Assembly: GCA_021790475.1 (NCBI GenBank)
Contig: JAJYDU010000006.1
Location: forward strand, 1 to 40,821
Reading direction: 5' to 3'
DNA: 40,821 bases
Origin: Planctomycetota bacterium
GTDB taxonomy: Bacteria > Planctomycetota > Phycisphaerae > WQYP01
Shown: piece by piece, positions 33,572-40,821 of the stretch
Layout of the letters: every line of letters starts with the position of its first letter
How positions within the stretch are numbered: the first letter of the stretch is position 1
The notes under the pieces: generated by a model
Databases searched by the model: none
Told to the model about the DNA's origin: nothing
What the model saw: only the letters and a program-made list of their open reading frames with translations
Translations under genes and position numbers: made by a program

Positions 33572-34825
33572 ATGTCCAATCTCCGCCGAACTGTCATAAC
33601 GGGAATCGGCGTGGTGGCGGCCAACGGCGTGGGCGCGGACGCTTTTACTCAGAGTTTATACAACGGCGTCAGCGGCGTGGACTGGATTGATTCGTTTGAC
33701 GCGTCCCCGCTCAAGGTCCGCTTTGCCGCCGCGGTGAAGAACTTCGATCCGCGACGGGTTCTGGACGAACGCGACGCGCGGCGCGTCGGCCGGCTGGTTC
33801 CTCTGGCGGTTGCCGCGGCGCGCGAAGCGCTGCAAATGGCGGGTATTGCCATCGCGCCCGCTGATCGGGAGCAAAGCCGGCGGATCGGCGTTCTGCTGGG
33901 GACCGGCGGCGGCGGCCTGGATTTTATCGAGCCGCAATATCGCGCCTATTTTACCGGCGAAGGCAAATATTCTCCTTTCACCGTGCCGGCCGGCACCCAC
34001 GGCAATTTATCCAGCGAAATTTCCATCGCCTTGGGATGCCGCGGGTTTTCCCATGTGGTAAGCACCGGTTGCGCCAGCAGCACCGATGCGCTGGGCTACG
34101 CCATGCGGCACATTGAGCGCGGCGACGTGCCGATAGTTCTCGCCGGCGGCGCCGACGCGCCGATCACCCCTGGCATTCTTAAGGGATTCGAAATGATGCG
34201 GATTCTCGCCGGCGAGATCAGGCCGATTCAGCGCGCCAGCCGGCCGTTCAATCGCGATCGCGACGGTTTCGTGCTGGGGGAAGGGGCGTGGATGTTTGTA
34301 CTGGAAGACGCCGCGCACGCCGTTGCACGCGGCGCCGTCGTGCTGGCTGAATTACACGGCTGGGCTTCTACCTGCGACGCCTGGCATCGCGTACAACCGG
34401 CGCCCGACGCGCTCGAAAGCGCCCGGGCCATTACGCTGGCCCTGGCGGATGCCGGCATAGGGCTGGAACGAATTGATTACGTGAATCTCCACGGCACGGG
34501 TACGCGGCTCAACGACGAATTGGAAACCCGGGGCCTCAAGCTGGCCCTGGGCAAACATGCGGCGCGGATTCCGATGAGCAGCACCAAATCCATGATCGGT
34601 CATCCGCAGGGCGCCTGCGGCGCCGCGGGCGTGGCGGCGAGCATACTTTCGCTGCGCGCGGGTTTTATCCATCCGACCATCAACCTGGATGATCCGGACC
34701 CTTGTTGCGATCTGGATTATGTTCCGGGCCGCGCCCGGCCGAGCGGCGCCGCGACTTGGGCGTTGTGCAACTGCATCGCCTTCGGCGCGAAGAATTCCGC
34801 CCTGGTGCTGCGGGTGTGGCGATAA
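33572..34825 (+). CDS. Beta-ketoacyl-ACP synthase (KAS II-like)
   Basis: The 417-residue thiolase-fold enzyme would condense malonyl-ACP with acyl-ACP. It starts RRTVITGIGVVAANGVGADA, has the catalytic cysteine in VSTGCASSTDALGYA, the first histidine in VNLHGTGTRLND and the second in STKSMIGHPQGACGAAGVAA. All three catalytic residues are kept; the GHPQGA variant is unlike E. coli FabF (GHLLGA) and is shared by many planctomycete and secondary-metabolism ketosynthases. A role outside standard fatty-acid synthesis is possible. It is the third gene of a possible run with the radical SAM and kinase-fold genes. It is convergent with the next gene, 7 nt away. Confidence 0.88.
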   Translation: MSNLRRTVITGIGVVAANGVGADAFTQSLYNGVSGVDWIDSFDASPLKVRFAAAVKNFDPRRVLDERDARRVGRLVPLAVAAAREALQMAGIAIAPADREQSRRIGVLLGTGGGGLDFIEPQYRAYFTGEGKYSPFTVPAGTHGNLSSEISIALGCRGFSHVVSTGCASSTDALGYAMRHIERGDVPIVLAGGADAPITPGILKGFEMMRILAGEIRPIQRASRPFNRDRDGFVLGEGAWMFVLEDAAHAVARGAVVLAELHGWASTCDAWHRVQPAPDALESARAITLALADAGIGLERIDYVNLHGTGTRLNDELETRGLKLALGKHAARIPMSSTKSMIGHPQGACGAAGVAASILSLRAGFIHPTINLDDPDPCCDLDYVPGRARPSGAATWALCNCIAFGAKNSALVLRVWR

Positions 34826-34832
34826 GGAAAAA

Positions 34833-35264
34833 TTATCCGCATTCGCGGCGTAGATCGAACACCGCCCGGGGCGCCGCCGGCGGGCGTGCCGGCGGCTCGA
34901 AGGCCTGATCGAATTCAAACACGTTGTCGAAATCGCGGACGGAGTCCCGCGGTGTCTTCCGCATCAACCCGTTGTCGACCATCGCAAAGACAATCCGGCC
35001 GAAGTCGCAGGTCTGATGGATGTTCCAATGGTTGAGCACCGCGCGCGCCAGCACGCCGTAACGCTTGATGGCGAAATCGCGTAAACCCAGCGAAAGCTCC
35101 CGTCCGGTAATATGACGCTGCTCCAGCGTACACCTGTCGGCGTCCGGGTGAACGCGGCACACCGCATAAGCCAGCCCATCGCGAACAAATTCAAAAGCCT
35201 CCGGCGGATAGCGACCGTCGCTTTGCACAATTTGTTCCACCGATTTTTTCTTGGTCTTGTTCAT
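34833..35264 (-). CDS. Minf_1886/TIGR04138-like conserved protein of unknown function
   Basis: The 143-residue cytoplasmic protein matches, by eye, a family limited to Planctomycetota and Verrucomicrobiota: YPPEAFEFVRDGLAYAV, then RHITGRELSLGLRDFAIKRY, then GRIVFAMVDNGLMRKTPRDS and DFDNVFEFDQAFEPP. No function is known. ATG at 35264 gives the normal start; an in-frame ATG at 35303 is possible. It is a useful taxonomic marker here. Its 3' end is 7 nt from the convergent ketosynthase. Confidence 0.85.
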   Translation of the reverse strand: MNKTKKKSVEQIVQSDGRYPPEAFEFVRDGLAYAVCRVHPDADRCTLEQRHITGRELSLGLRDFAIKRYGVLARAVLNHWNIHQTCDFGRIVFAMVDNGLMRKTPRDSVRDFDNVFEFDQAFEPPARPPAAPRAVFDLRRECG

Positions 35265-35303
35265 CGTCAAGTCCACTATGGAAGAAATTCTCCTGCCGGA
35301 CAA

Positions 35304-35804
35304 TTATAGCAACACTCCCGGTCAAGAGGCATAGCCATCGTAGAGATTACGCAGTTGTCTTCCCGAAGCAGCCCCACCTCACGGTGCATGACGCCTTAAG
35401 CTTGTTTATAGTTGGTTGGCGGCCATACCGGCGAATATGGCGGGGGGGGTATTATTGACCACCGATTACGCGGTCAAATAACCATCCGATTGGGAGCGCG
35501 GCGCGAATTCCGCTCGCGTATGGGTTTTCGCGAGTGAGAACAAGTCATTTAGCGGCGGGTCTCCGCCCCGCGCGTTTGGGGAACTGCCAAGTCGCCGTTT
35601 AGCGGCATGCCCTGGCCCGCGGCGTTTACGTCAAGCCACGTCTCCCCCATGACCGGATACCTTGCCATCACTCAATTGGCATTGCCGGTGAACTCCTGCC
35701 GACAGGCAGGTCCACCCCAGAGCCGGATATCTCGCCGAATCCGTCATGCGCCGTGCCATCATAATCGCCGGATTTATTGATATTTCTTTTTTTCTGGAGA
35801 GGGA
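35304..35804. other. Long intergenic region with several inverted repeats
   Basis: No gene is seen. TTGACC/GGTCAA (35455-35460 with 35472-35477) forms an imperfect dyad, with ACCG/CGGT inside it. Two related pieces, TTTAGCGGCGGGTCTCCGCC near 35549 and TTTAGCGGCATGCCCTGGCC near 35598, look like copies of another GC-rich element. CCTGCC-GACA-GGCAGG (35695-35710) is a hairpin. These suggest accumulated interspersed repeats and possibly an operator. Confidence 0.45.
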
Positions 35805-35810
35805 TATAAT
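35777..35810 (+). promoter_or_regulatory. Possible promoter of the Sel1-repeat gene
   Basis: A perfect -10, TATAAT, is at 35805-35810. The nearest -35-like TTGATA (35777-35782) is 22 nt away, too far for a standard sigma-70 promoter; the spacer holds a T run. If used, the leader would be about 125 nt. Confidence 0.35.
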
Positions 35811-35941
35811 CCATGTTGATCTGCCTGTGCGCACCCTTTTTGAGTCCCGCGAGCTATCGGCAGGCATACAGACTGGTCAGACGTTGTCGAGAGCCTGCCT
35901 GGTCGAAAGACCGTGAACGGTTTCGTGTAAAGGAGTCAACC

Positions 35942-36496
35942 ATGATGAGGCAAAGCTTCGGTTACGCAAAACTTCTGATGTTGTTTGTGCTTCTTCTGGC
36001 GGGAATGGGGGATTTGTTGTCGTTAGGCGGCTGTAATGCAACGCCAAGTCGGCCCTCGCTTTCCATCGCCAATCTAAAAAAGGCCGCCGCGGCCGGCGAT
36101 GCCCAAGCAATGAACCGCCTAGGTGATCTGTATTATCGTGGCGCCTTGTTTTCACCTGGTTATCAGCATGGGATGCGCTATCCCGCTCCGGATTATCACA
36201 AAGCATATATCTGGTATAAAAAGGCCGCCGCCGCGGGTAACACCGATGCGATGTACCACCTCGGTGTACTTTATTATACAGGCGCCGCCCTTTATGCACC
36301 TATGCAGAATGCATATTATCCGGATCATCTCCAGGCTTATATGTGGTTTAAAAAGGCTGCCCATGCCGGCAATACCGAGGCGATGGTCTGGCTCGGTCGG
36401 ATCTACCAACAGGGATGCTTTGGTATTCCGATGAGTGTGAAAAAGGCTCGCTATTGGATGAATAAAGCGGTGGGCGGGGGGAAATCAAGCCGCTGA
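35942..36496 (+). CDS. Sel1-repeat lipoprotein
   Basis: The 184-residue protein has a signal peptide with lipobox LGGC, then three Sel1-like (TPR-related) repeats: AAAAGDAQAMNRLGDLYYRG, DYHKAYIWYKKAAAAGNTDA and LQAYMWFKKAAHAGNTEAMV, with a shorter last helix pair KKARYWMNKAVGGG. Sel1 proteins mediate protein contacts, often at the envelope. ATG at 35942 has AAAGGAG 7 nt upstream, the strongest ribosome site in this region; the frame extends left to 35813, but without one. It is flanked on both sides by long non-coding DNA. Confidence 0.88.
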   Translation: MMRQSFGYAKLLMLFVLLLAGMGDLLSLGGCNATPSRPSLSIANLKKAAAAGDAQAMNRLGDLYYRGALFSPGYQHGMRYPAPDYHKAYIWYKKAAAAGNTDAMYHLGVLYYTGAALYAPMQNAYYPDHLQAYMWFKKAAHAGNTEAMVWLGRIYQQGCFGIPMSVKKARYWMNKAVGGGKSSR

Positions 36497-36564
36497 AAGC
36501 CCAAAACGGTGGCAATGGAGGGAGAATGGAGCTAAAATAATCATATTCGCAGTTGTGTCGGGCA

Positions 36565-36628
36565 GGTGGAACTACGCCCGCCATTGCGGGTGATTCGACG
36601 GCCGGGTTGTTCCGGCGGCCGTTCCACC
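36565..36628 (+). other. Folded element upstream of rpoD (three-way junction)
   Basis: GGTGGAAC (36565-36572) pairs with GTTCCACC (36621-36628) around two hairpins: CGCCCGC-CATT-GCGGGTG (36575-36592) and GGCCG/CGGCC (36600-36604 with 36616-36620). A further stem, GCCCCG/CGGGGC (36794-36799 with 36819-36824), ends 5 nt before the AGGAG ribosome site of rpoD. These could regulate sigma-factor expression. The rest of 36497-36839 shows no gene. Confidence 0.45.
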
Positions 36629-36839
36629 CCGGCAGGAGGCAGTCCGAAGGGGCCGATTATTGCCGGAGATGAAGGGGTTTCAAGGATTTATCAATCGAAG
36701 ATTCCAACGCCCCCCGGGAAAATTTCATGGCCGGCGCTTAACCGCGCCGTCCGATGCCAGGTAAAGATGATAGACTCGGCGGGCGAGGGTCAAGCCCCGC
36801 CAGGCAAGACAAAGTCGCCGGGGCGATCAGGAGAACATT

Positions 36840-38636
36840 GTGAGTCACGCCAATCATTCGCAAGTACAACCGCCGGCCACGATCCACACCGTCCCGCTGG
36901 CTAAGGCCGGGGCCAATATTCAGCTTCTGCTCGATAAAGGAAAAGCGCAGGGGTATCTCACCTACGATGAGATCAACGAGCTTTTGCCGGACGATGCCAT
37001 TTCGCCCGATCGGCTCGACGCCCTGATGCAGCAGTTCGACGTGCTGGGTGTGGAATTGCTGGATCAGATGCAAGGCGACAAGCAAATTCCACAGGCCGCG
37101 CCGGATGAACCCGATAAAAGCATGTTGCACCAGGCGCAGGAGGAAGTCGACAACCTCAAGGAAGAAGACATACCCGAGGTGGGCGCCAAGCGCATCGATG
37201 ATCCGGTACGAATGTATCTGACGCAGATGGGTGAAATTCCGCTGTTGACGCGGGATGAGGAAATTCGACTGGCGAAAAAAATTGAATTCACCCGCACCTG
37301 GTTTCGCCAACGCGTGCTGGAAAATGATTACTGTATCCAGGCCGCTGTTGACATCCTGGCGCTGGTGGCGGCCGGCGAACTGCCGTTTGATCGCACCATG
37401 CGCATTTCCACCGCGGAAGTAGACGCCAAGGGAACGATCAGCAAACGAATACCGACCAATCTTGAAACGATCCGCAAGATGCTCGCCCGCAACCGTCACG
37501 ACTGGGAAAAAATCAGGAGTTCCGCCGGTTCCGAGGGCGAGAAGTACCGGCGGCGTTTGGCCAGCACGCGCCGCAAAGCCGTGAAACTTCTCGAAGAGCT
37601 TTCCCTGCGCACCAGCAAAGTGATTCCGCTGATGAAAAAACTCCTGTCCATCAGCGCCAAGCTGAGTGAATTGGAAGAGCAGCTATCCAACCAGGCGACG
37701 AAGCTTTCCGAAGACGACCGCCAGGCGATGACCGAGGAATTCGATGGCCTGATGGACCTGGTGCTGGAAGACGCCGGCGCCCTGGCGCGGCGCTGTCAAA
37801 ACATTCAACTCGTTTTCAACGAATATGAAGACGCCAAACGGAATCTTTCCGGCGGCAACCTTCGCCTGGTGGTCTCAATCGCCAAAAAATATCGCAATCG
37901 CGGGCTTTCTTTTTTGGACATCATCCAGGAAGGCAACACCGGACTGATGCGGGCCGTGGACAAGTACGAATACCGCCGCGGCTACAAGTTCAGCACCTAC
38001 GCCACCTGGTGGATTCGCCAGGCCATCACGCGGGCGATCGCGGACCATGCCCGGACCATCCGTATTCCGGTGCACATGATCGAAACGATGTCGAAGCTGC
38101 GCAATATCAACAAGAAACTGCTGCAGGAACTGGGCCGCGAACCGACCATCGAAGAGATCTCGCGCGAAGCCAAGATGCCGATTGCCGAGTGCCGCCGTGT
38201 TCTTAAGATCGCCCGGCATCCCATTTCGCTGGACCGGCCCGTGGGGGAATCGGAAGATTCCTATTTCGGCGATTTCATCGAAGACGAGGCGGCCGAAAAT
38301 CCCGTTGAAACCACCACGCAGGAGATGTTGCGGGACCGCATCGACCAGGTGCTCAAGACGTTGACGTATCGGGAACGTGAGATCATTAAACTTCGCTACG
38401 GCATCGGCGACGGTTACACGTATACGCTCGAAGAAGTGGGGAGGATATTCAAGGTTACCCGCGAACGCGTGCGGCAGGTCGAGGCCAAGGCGCTGCGCAA
38501 ACTCCAGCATCCCGTGCGATCGCGCAAGCTGGAAGGCTTTCTTGATGGATCAATTTTGGCGACACTGGGCGTCATTCCCGGCCTGGGGGCGCCGGCCGAT
38601 TCGGACGAAAACGTCGATGGCCAGGGAGAGCTATAA
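36840..38636 (+). CDS. rpoD: Primary RNA polymerase sigma factor (RpoD/SigA)
   Basis: The 598-residue protein is the housekeeping sigma factor. Region 1.1 is near the start ([20 protein letters not shown]), region 1.2 is [20 protein letters not shown], and a non-conserved region of about 200 residues follows. Region 2 (about 341-415) contains [20 protein letters not shown] and [15 protein letters not shown]; region 4.2 (about 533-556) is [20 protein letters not shown]. The start is GTG at 36840 with AGGAG 6 nt upstream. A 30-residue C-terminal tail ([20 protein letters not shown]) extends beyond region 4. The tmRNA gene follows by 73 nt on the same strand. Confidence 0.97.
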   Translation: MSHANHSQVQPPATIHTVPLAKAGANIQLLLDKGKAQGYLTYDEINELLPDDAISPDRLDALMQQFDVLGVELLDQMQGDKQIPQAAPDEPDKSMLHQAQEEVDNLKEEDIPEVGAKRIDDPVRMYLTQMGEIPLLTRDEEIRLAKKIEFTRTWFRQRVLENDYCIQAAVDILALVAAGELPFDRTMRISTAEVDAKGTISKRIPTNLETIRKMLARNRHDWEKIRSSAGSEGEKYRRRLASTRRKAVKLLEELSLRTSKVIPLMKKLLSISAKLSELEEQLSNQATKLSEDDRQAMTEEFDGLMDLVLEDAGALARRCQNIQLVFNEYEDAKRNLSGGNLRLVVSIAKKYRNRGLSFLDIIQEGNTGLMRAVDKYEYRRGYKFSTYATWWIRQAITRAIADHARTIRIPVHMIETMSKLRNINKKLLQELGREPTIEEISREAKMPIAECRRVLKIARHPISLDRPVGESEDSYFGDFIEDEAAENPVETTTQEMLRDRIDQVLKTLTYREREIIKLRYGIGDGYTYTLEEVGRIFKVTRERVRQVEAKALRKLQHPVRSRKLEGFLDGSILATLGVIPGLGAPADSDENVDGQGEL

Positions 38637-38709
38637 ATGGAACCGACGCCCGGCGCCATCCCGGGGAGCCGCGGCGGTGTTATCATGAAGTGATACGCTC
38701 TTGAAGAAA

Positions 38710-39089
38710 GGGGGCGAAAGGTATCGACCGGACAGAAGTGTTGAACATGGCGTGCCGACCTGCCGGACAAGTCGTTAAACTGATCGGCAAAAAATCAAAT
38801 GCTGAGAACTTCACGTTCCCAACAGCCGGCGGCGCAAGCCTCCGGTTGGCCGCCTGATTAAAAAGACGGCCCGGTTCCCGCGGGCAGTCCGCGGCCCGCG
38901 GTGAACCGACGACCAGCGGAATGCGCGAATCACAACGTCGATCGGCGATTCGCTAAGACACAGGATCGGCTGGGGTTGCCGGAAGCCGGGCTACGGGCGC
39001 CCGGCGGCCCGAGATGAATATGAAGCCTACGCATGTAGATGTGTCCTACAACCTGTCACGGGACGAGGGTTCGACTCCCTCCGCCTCCA
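38710..39089 (+). ncRNA. ssrA: Transfer-messenger RNA (tmRNA)
   Basis: A one-piece tmRNA of 380 nt, which rescues stalled ribosomes with SmpB. The 5' end GGGGGCG pairs with CGCCTCC before discriminator A at 39089, and the T arm is GGGTTCGACTCCC; GAAAGGTATCGACC follows the 5' end as usual. The tag frame opens with GCT at 38801 and ends with TGA at 38855-38857, encoding AENFTFPTAGGASLRLAA (18 residues). CCA is not encoded. A reading frame beginning at 39039 inside it belongs to the deacetylase by accident only. Confidence 0.95.
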
Positions 39090-39119
39090 GTACCGGATAC
39101 CGTCCATCGAGGTTCCTGG

Positions 39120-39926
39120 ATGTTTGAGTTCCCCCGGATTCCCACGCCTTTGGACATTGGCCGCACGCTCGCCGGCCATCCGTGGCTTGCCGCAGCCGGG
39201 GCGCTCGGCGGCGGAACGGCGTTCCTGGGCTACAGCGTCTTGTACTCCGGCAGCCAGGTTTTCGCCCCGGTTATCAAGCGCATCAAAGACCGCCGCGCCG
39301 TGGCCCTTACTTTCGACGATGGTCCCACGCCGGCCTTCACCGGTCCGGTTCTCGACATCCTCGCCCGCCGCAACGTCCGGGCGACATTTTTTTTAATTGG
39401 TCGCAATGCGCGGACAAATCCCGATATGGTCGCCCGGATCGTCGCCGAAGGCCATACGGTGGGCAATCACTCCTGGGATCATGATCACCGGGGCGCTTTC
39501 GGTTCGCGTTCGTACTGGGCCGCCCAGTTGGAACGGACCAGTCGTATTCTTTTCGACGCCTCCGGTAAAAGCCCGGTATTGTTCCGCGCTCCGATGGGCT
39601 TCAAAACATTCAGTCAGGCCCGCGCGGTTCAAAGGGCCGGCCTGCGGTTTGTCGCCTGGCGGGTGCGCGCGTGGGACACGCTTTCCATCTCCGCCCGGAC
39701 CATCACCCGAATCATGAAGAACCGGGTTCGCGGCGGAGATATTTTGACATTGCATGATGGTCTGGAACCGGCACGCCGGCACTGTTCCCAGGAACAGACG
39801 GTGCGGGCGCTGCCGCAGATCATCGAGTATCTGCGGGACCGCGGCTACCGGTGCGTGCCGCTGGAAGCCGCGCTGGATTTTCCCGTGTATGAAAGTACAC
39901 AAGGAATCTCCGGTAAAGGGGGTTGA
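39120..39926 (+). CDS. Polysaccharide deacetylase (NodB fold, CE4)
   Basis: The 268-residue protein removes acetyl groups from an N-acetylated polysaccharide such as peptidoglycan or chitin-like polymers. It has a hydrophobic N-terminal helix (HPWLAAAGALGGGTAFLGY) that may anchor it. All five CE4 motifs are visible: TFDDGP, GNHSWDHDH (metal His pair), FRAPMGF, W-R-x-R-A-W-D-T, and ILTLHDG. ATG at 39120 has GAGG 7 nt upstream. It lies 30 nt after tmRNA and ends in a clear terminator. Confidence 0.9.
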   Translation: MFEFPRIPTPLDIGRTLAGHPWLAAAGALGGGTAFLGYSVLYSGSQVFAPVIKRIKDRRAVALTFDDGPTPAFTGPVLDILARRNVRATFFLIGRNARTNPDMVARIVAEGHTVGNHSWDHDHRGAFGSRSYWAAQLERTSRILFDASGKSPVLFRAPMGFKTFSQARAVQRAGLRFVAWRVRAWDTLSISARTITRIMKNRVRGGDILTLHDGLEPARRHCSQEQTVRALPQIIEYLRDRGYRCVPLEAALDFPVYESTQGISGKGG

Positions 39927-39988
39927 GAGTTGTATGGTTCGGCGAGTTTGGTAATATATCATGCAGCGTAACAGAGACGGGAAGCGTT

Positions 39989-40020
39989 GCCGCCGGAGAT
40001 GAAGCGGCGGCGGGTTTTTT
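39989..40020 (+). terminator. Rho-independent terminator after the deacetylase
   Basis: GCCGCCG (39989-39995) pairs with CGGCGGC (40005-40011) across a nine-base loop; GGG and six T follow (40012-40020). Confidence 0.85.
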
Positions 40021-40080
40021 CTCTCGGCTAAAACCGATGATGGTTCAAACCTGAGAATCATCTTATCAGGGAACAGTTAT

Positions 40081-40821
40081 ATGGCCACACAATCCGGCAA
40101 TGAAGGAACTGGTTCCCGCGGGGGCTCAGGCCAGAACGGCGGCACGCCGCCCGGCGGGGGAGGCGGGTTTCGGGGACGTAAAATAACCAATTGCTCGTTC
40201 TGTGGGAAATCCAGCCGCGAAGTCGGCCCCATGGTCGAAGGACCCAACGACATCTACATCTGCGCCAGTTGCTCGGAACTCTGCCAGAATATTTTCCGTC
40301 AGGAAAAACGCAAACTCTCCACCACGCGCCCCGTGATCGGCCGGATTCCTCCGCCCCGTCAGATCAAGGAATTCCTGGACCAGTACGTGATCGGACAGGA
40401 AGCGGCCAAGCGCGCCCTGGCGGTCGCGGTGCACAACCATTACAAGCGGTTGGCGCACAGCGACGGCCGCGGCGCTGATGATGTTGAGATCGATAAATCC
40501 AACGTTCTGCTGATCGGTCCGACCGGTTCGGGCAAGACCCTTCTGGCCAAAACGCTCGCCCGCTGCCTGCACGTGCCCTTCGCCATCGGCGACGCCACCA
40601 CGCTGACCGAAGCCGGCTATGTCGGCGAGGACGTGGAAAACCTGCTGCTGAAGCTTCTCCAGAACGCCGATTACGATCCGGAAATGGCCCAGCGTGGGAT
40701 CATCTATATTGATGAAATAGACAAAATCGGCAAGACCAGCATGAACGTTTCGATCACCCGCGACGTATCGGGGGAAGGCGTACAGCAGGCCCTGCTCAAG
40801 ATGCTCGAGGGCACCGTGGCC
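40081..40821 (+). CDS. clpX: ATP-dependent Clp protease ATP-binding subunit ClpX (N-terminal part)
   Basis: ClpX is the AAA+ unfoldase that feeds proteins, including tmRNA-tagged ones, to ClpP. The 247 residues present run off the right edge. After a Gly-rich N-terminus, the zinc domain has NCSFCGKS (C38, C41) and ICASCSELC (C61, C64); the ATPase starts [20 protein letters not shown], with Walker [20 protein letters not shown], Walker [12 protein letters not shown], and [20 protein letters not shown] at 40081 has AGGGAA about 8 nt upstream. The Gly/Ser/Asn-rich first 33 residues precede the usual start of the family. No clpP is seen. Confidence 0.95.
   Translation, partial: MATQSGNEGTGSRGGSGQNGGTPPGGGGGFRGRKITNCSFCGKSSREVGPMVEGPNDIYICASCSELCQNIFRQEKRKLSTTRPVIGRIPPPRQIKEFLDQYVIGQEAAKRALAVAVHNHYKRLAHSDGRGADDVEIDKSNVLLIGPTGSGKTLLAKTLARCLHVPFAIGDATTLTEAGYVGEDVENLLLKLLQNADYDPEMAQRGIIYIDEIDKIGKTSMNVSITRDVSGEGVQQALLKMLEGTVA

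Noticed and set aside
39039-39119. Upstream start for the polysaccharide deacetylase
   Set aside because: It lies in the 3' end of the tmRNA; ATG at 39120 has a ribosome site.

Overview
The window is a GC-rich bacterial chromosome segment, most likely from the phylum Planctomycetota and probably a Phycisphaerae-like lineage. This placement is inferred from gene content: a Minf_1886/TIGR04138-type protein (34833-35264), a very large coiled-coil membrane protein followed by a small secreted protein with a WGNLPPRAR tail (5425-10124), a GxGYxYP-type protein, a ketosynthase with a GHPQGA motif, and many short GC-rich hairpin repeats between genes. Housekeeping anchors are rpsU, trmB, ychF, tRNA-Lys(CTT), dinG, trpS, rpoD, ssrA (tmRNA) and clpX.

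Layout. 1-4067 (minus strand): polyprenyl synthetase, peptide-binding protein, OppB-type permease and the start of an amidohydrolase. 4309-10124 (plus): three planctomycete-type membrane or secreted proteins, with three tandem copies of a 118-bp hairpin repeat before the last. 10902-13174 (plus): a PyrK-like flavin/iron-sulfur protein without its PyrD partner, then a glycosyltransferase-like protein. 13119-14584 (minus): rpsU, a universal stress protein and a suppressor-of-fused-domain protein in one tight run. 15081-17083 (plus): ECF sigma factor, overlapping membrane anti-sigma candidate, and an exported Ala/Pro/Lys-rich protein. 17111-17826 (minus): trmB with a structured, T-tract-ending leader.

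18152-23840 (minus) is a three-gene glycan cluster (GxGYxYP protein, GH3, GH130), with export signals on the first two. 24038-26168 (minus) is the accessory part of the window: an AAA ATPase overlapping a small TOPRIM-like protein by ATGA, in the style of two-component anti-phage systems, bracketed by two orphan coding fragments. I consider this the best candidate for a little-described system.

26241-40821 is mostly core: ychF and tRNA-Lys (minus), then dinG, trpS, a 4HBT thioesterase, a radical SAM protein, a kinase-fold protein and a ketosynthase (plus), the Minf_1886 protein (minus), a Sel1-repeat lipoprotein, rpoD with a folded leader, tmRNA, a NodB-type deacetylase with a clear terminator, and the N-terminal half of clpX running off the window.

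Several dispersed GC-rich hairpin repeats are shared between distant intergenic regions. One copy supplies the last codons of the thioesterase gene. All functional calls come from reading motifs by eye; no database search was possible.
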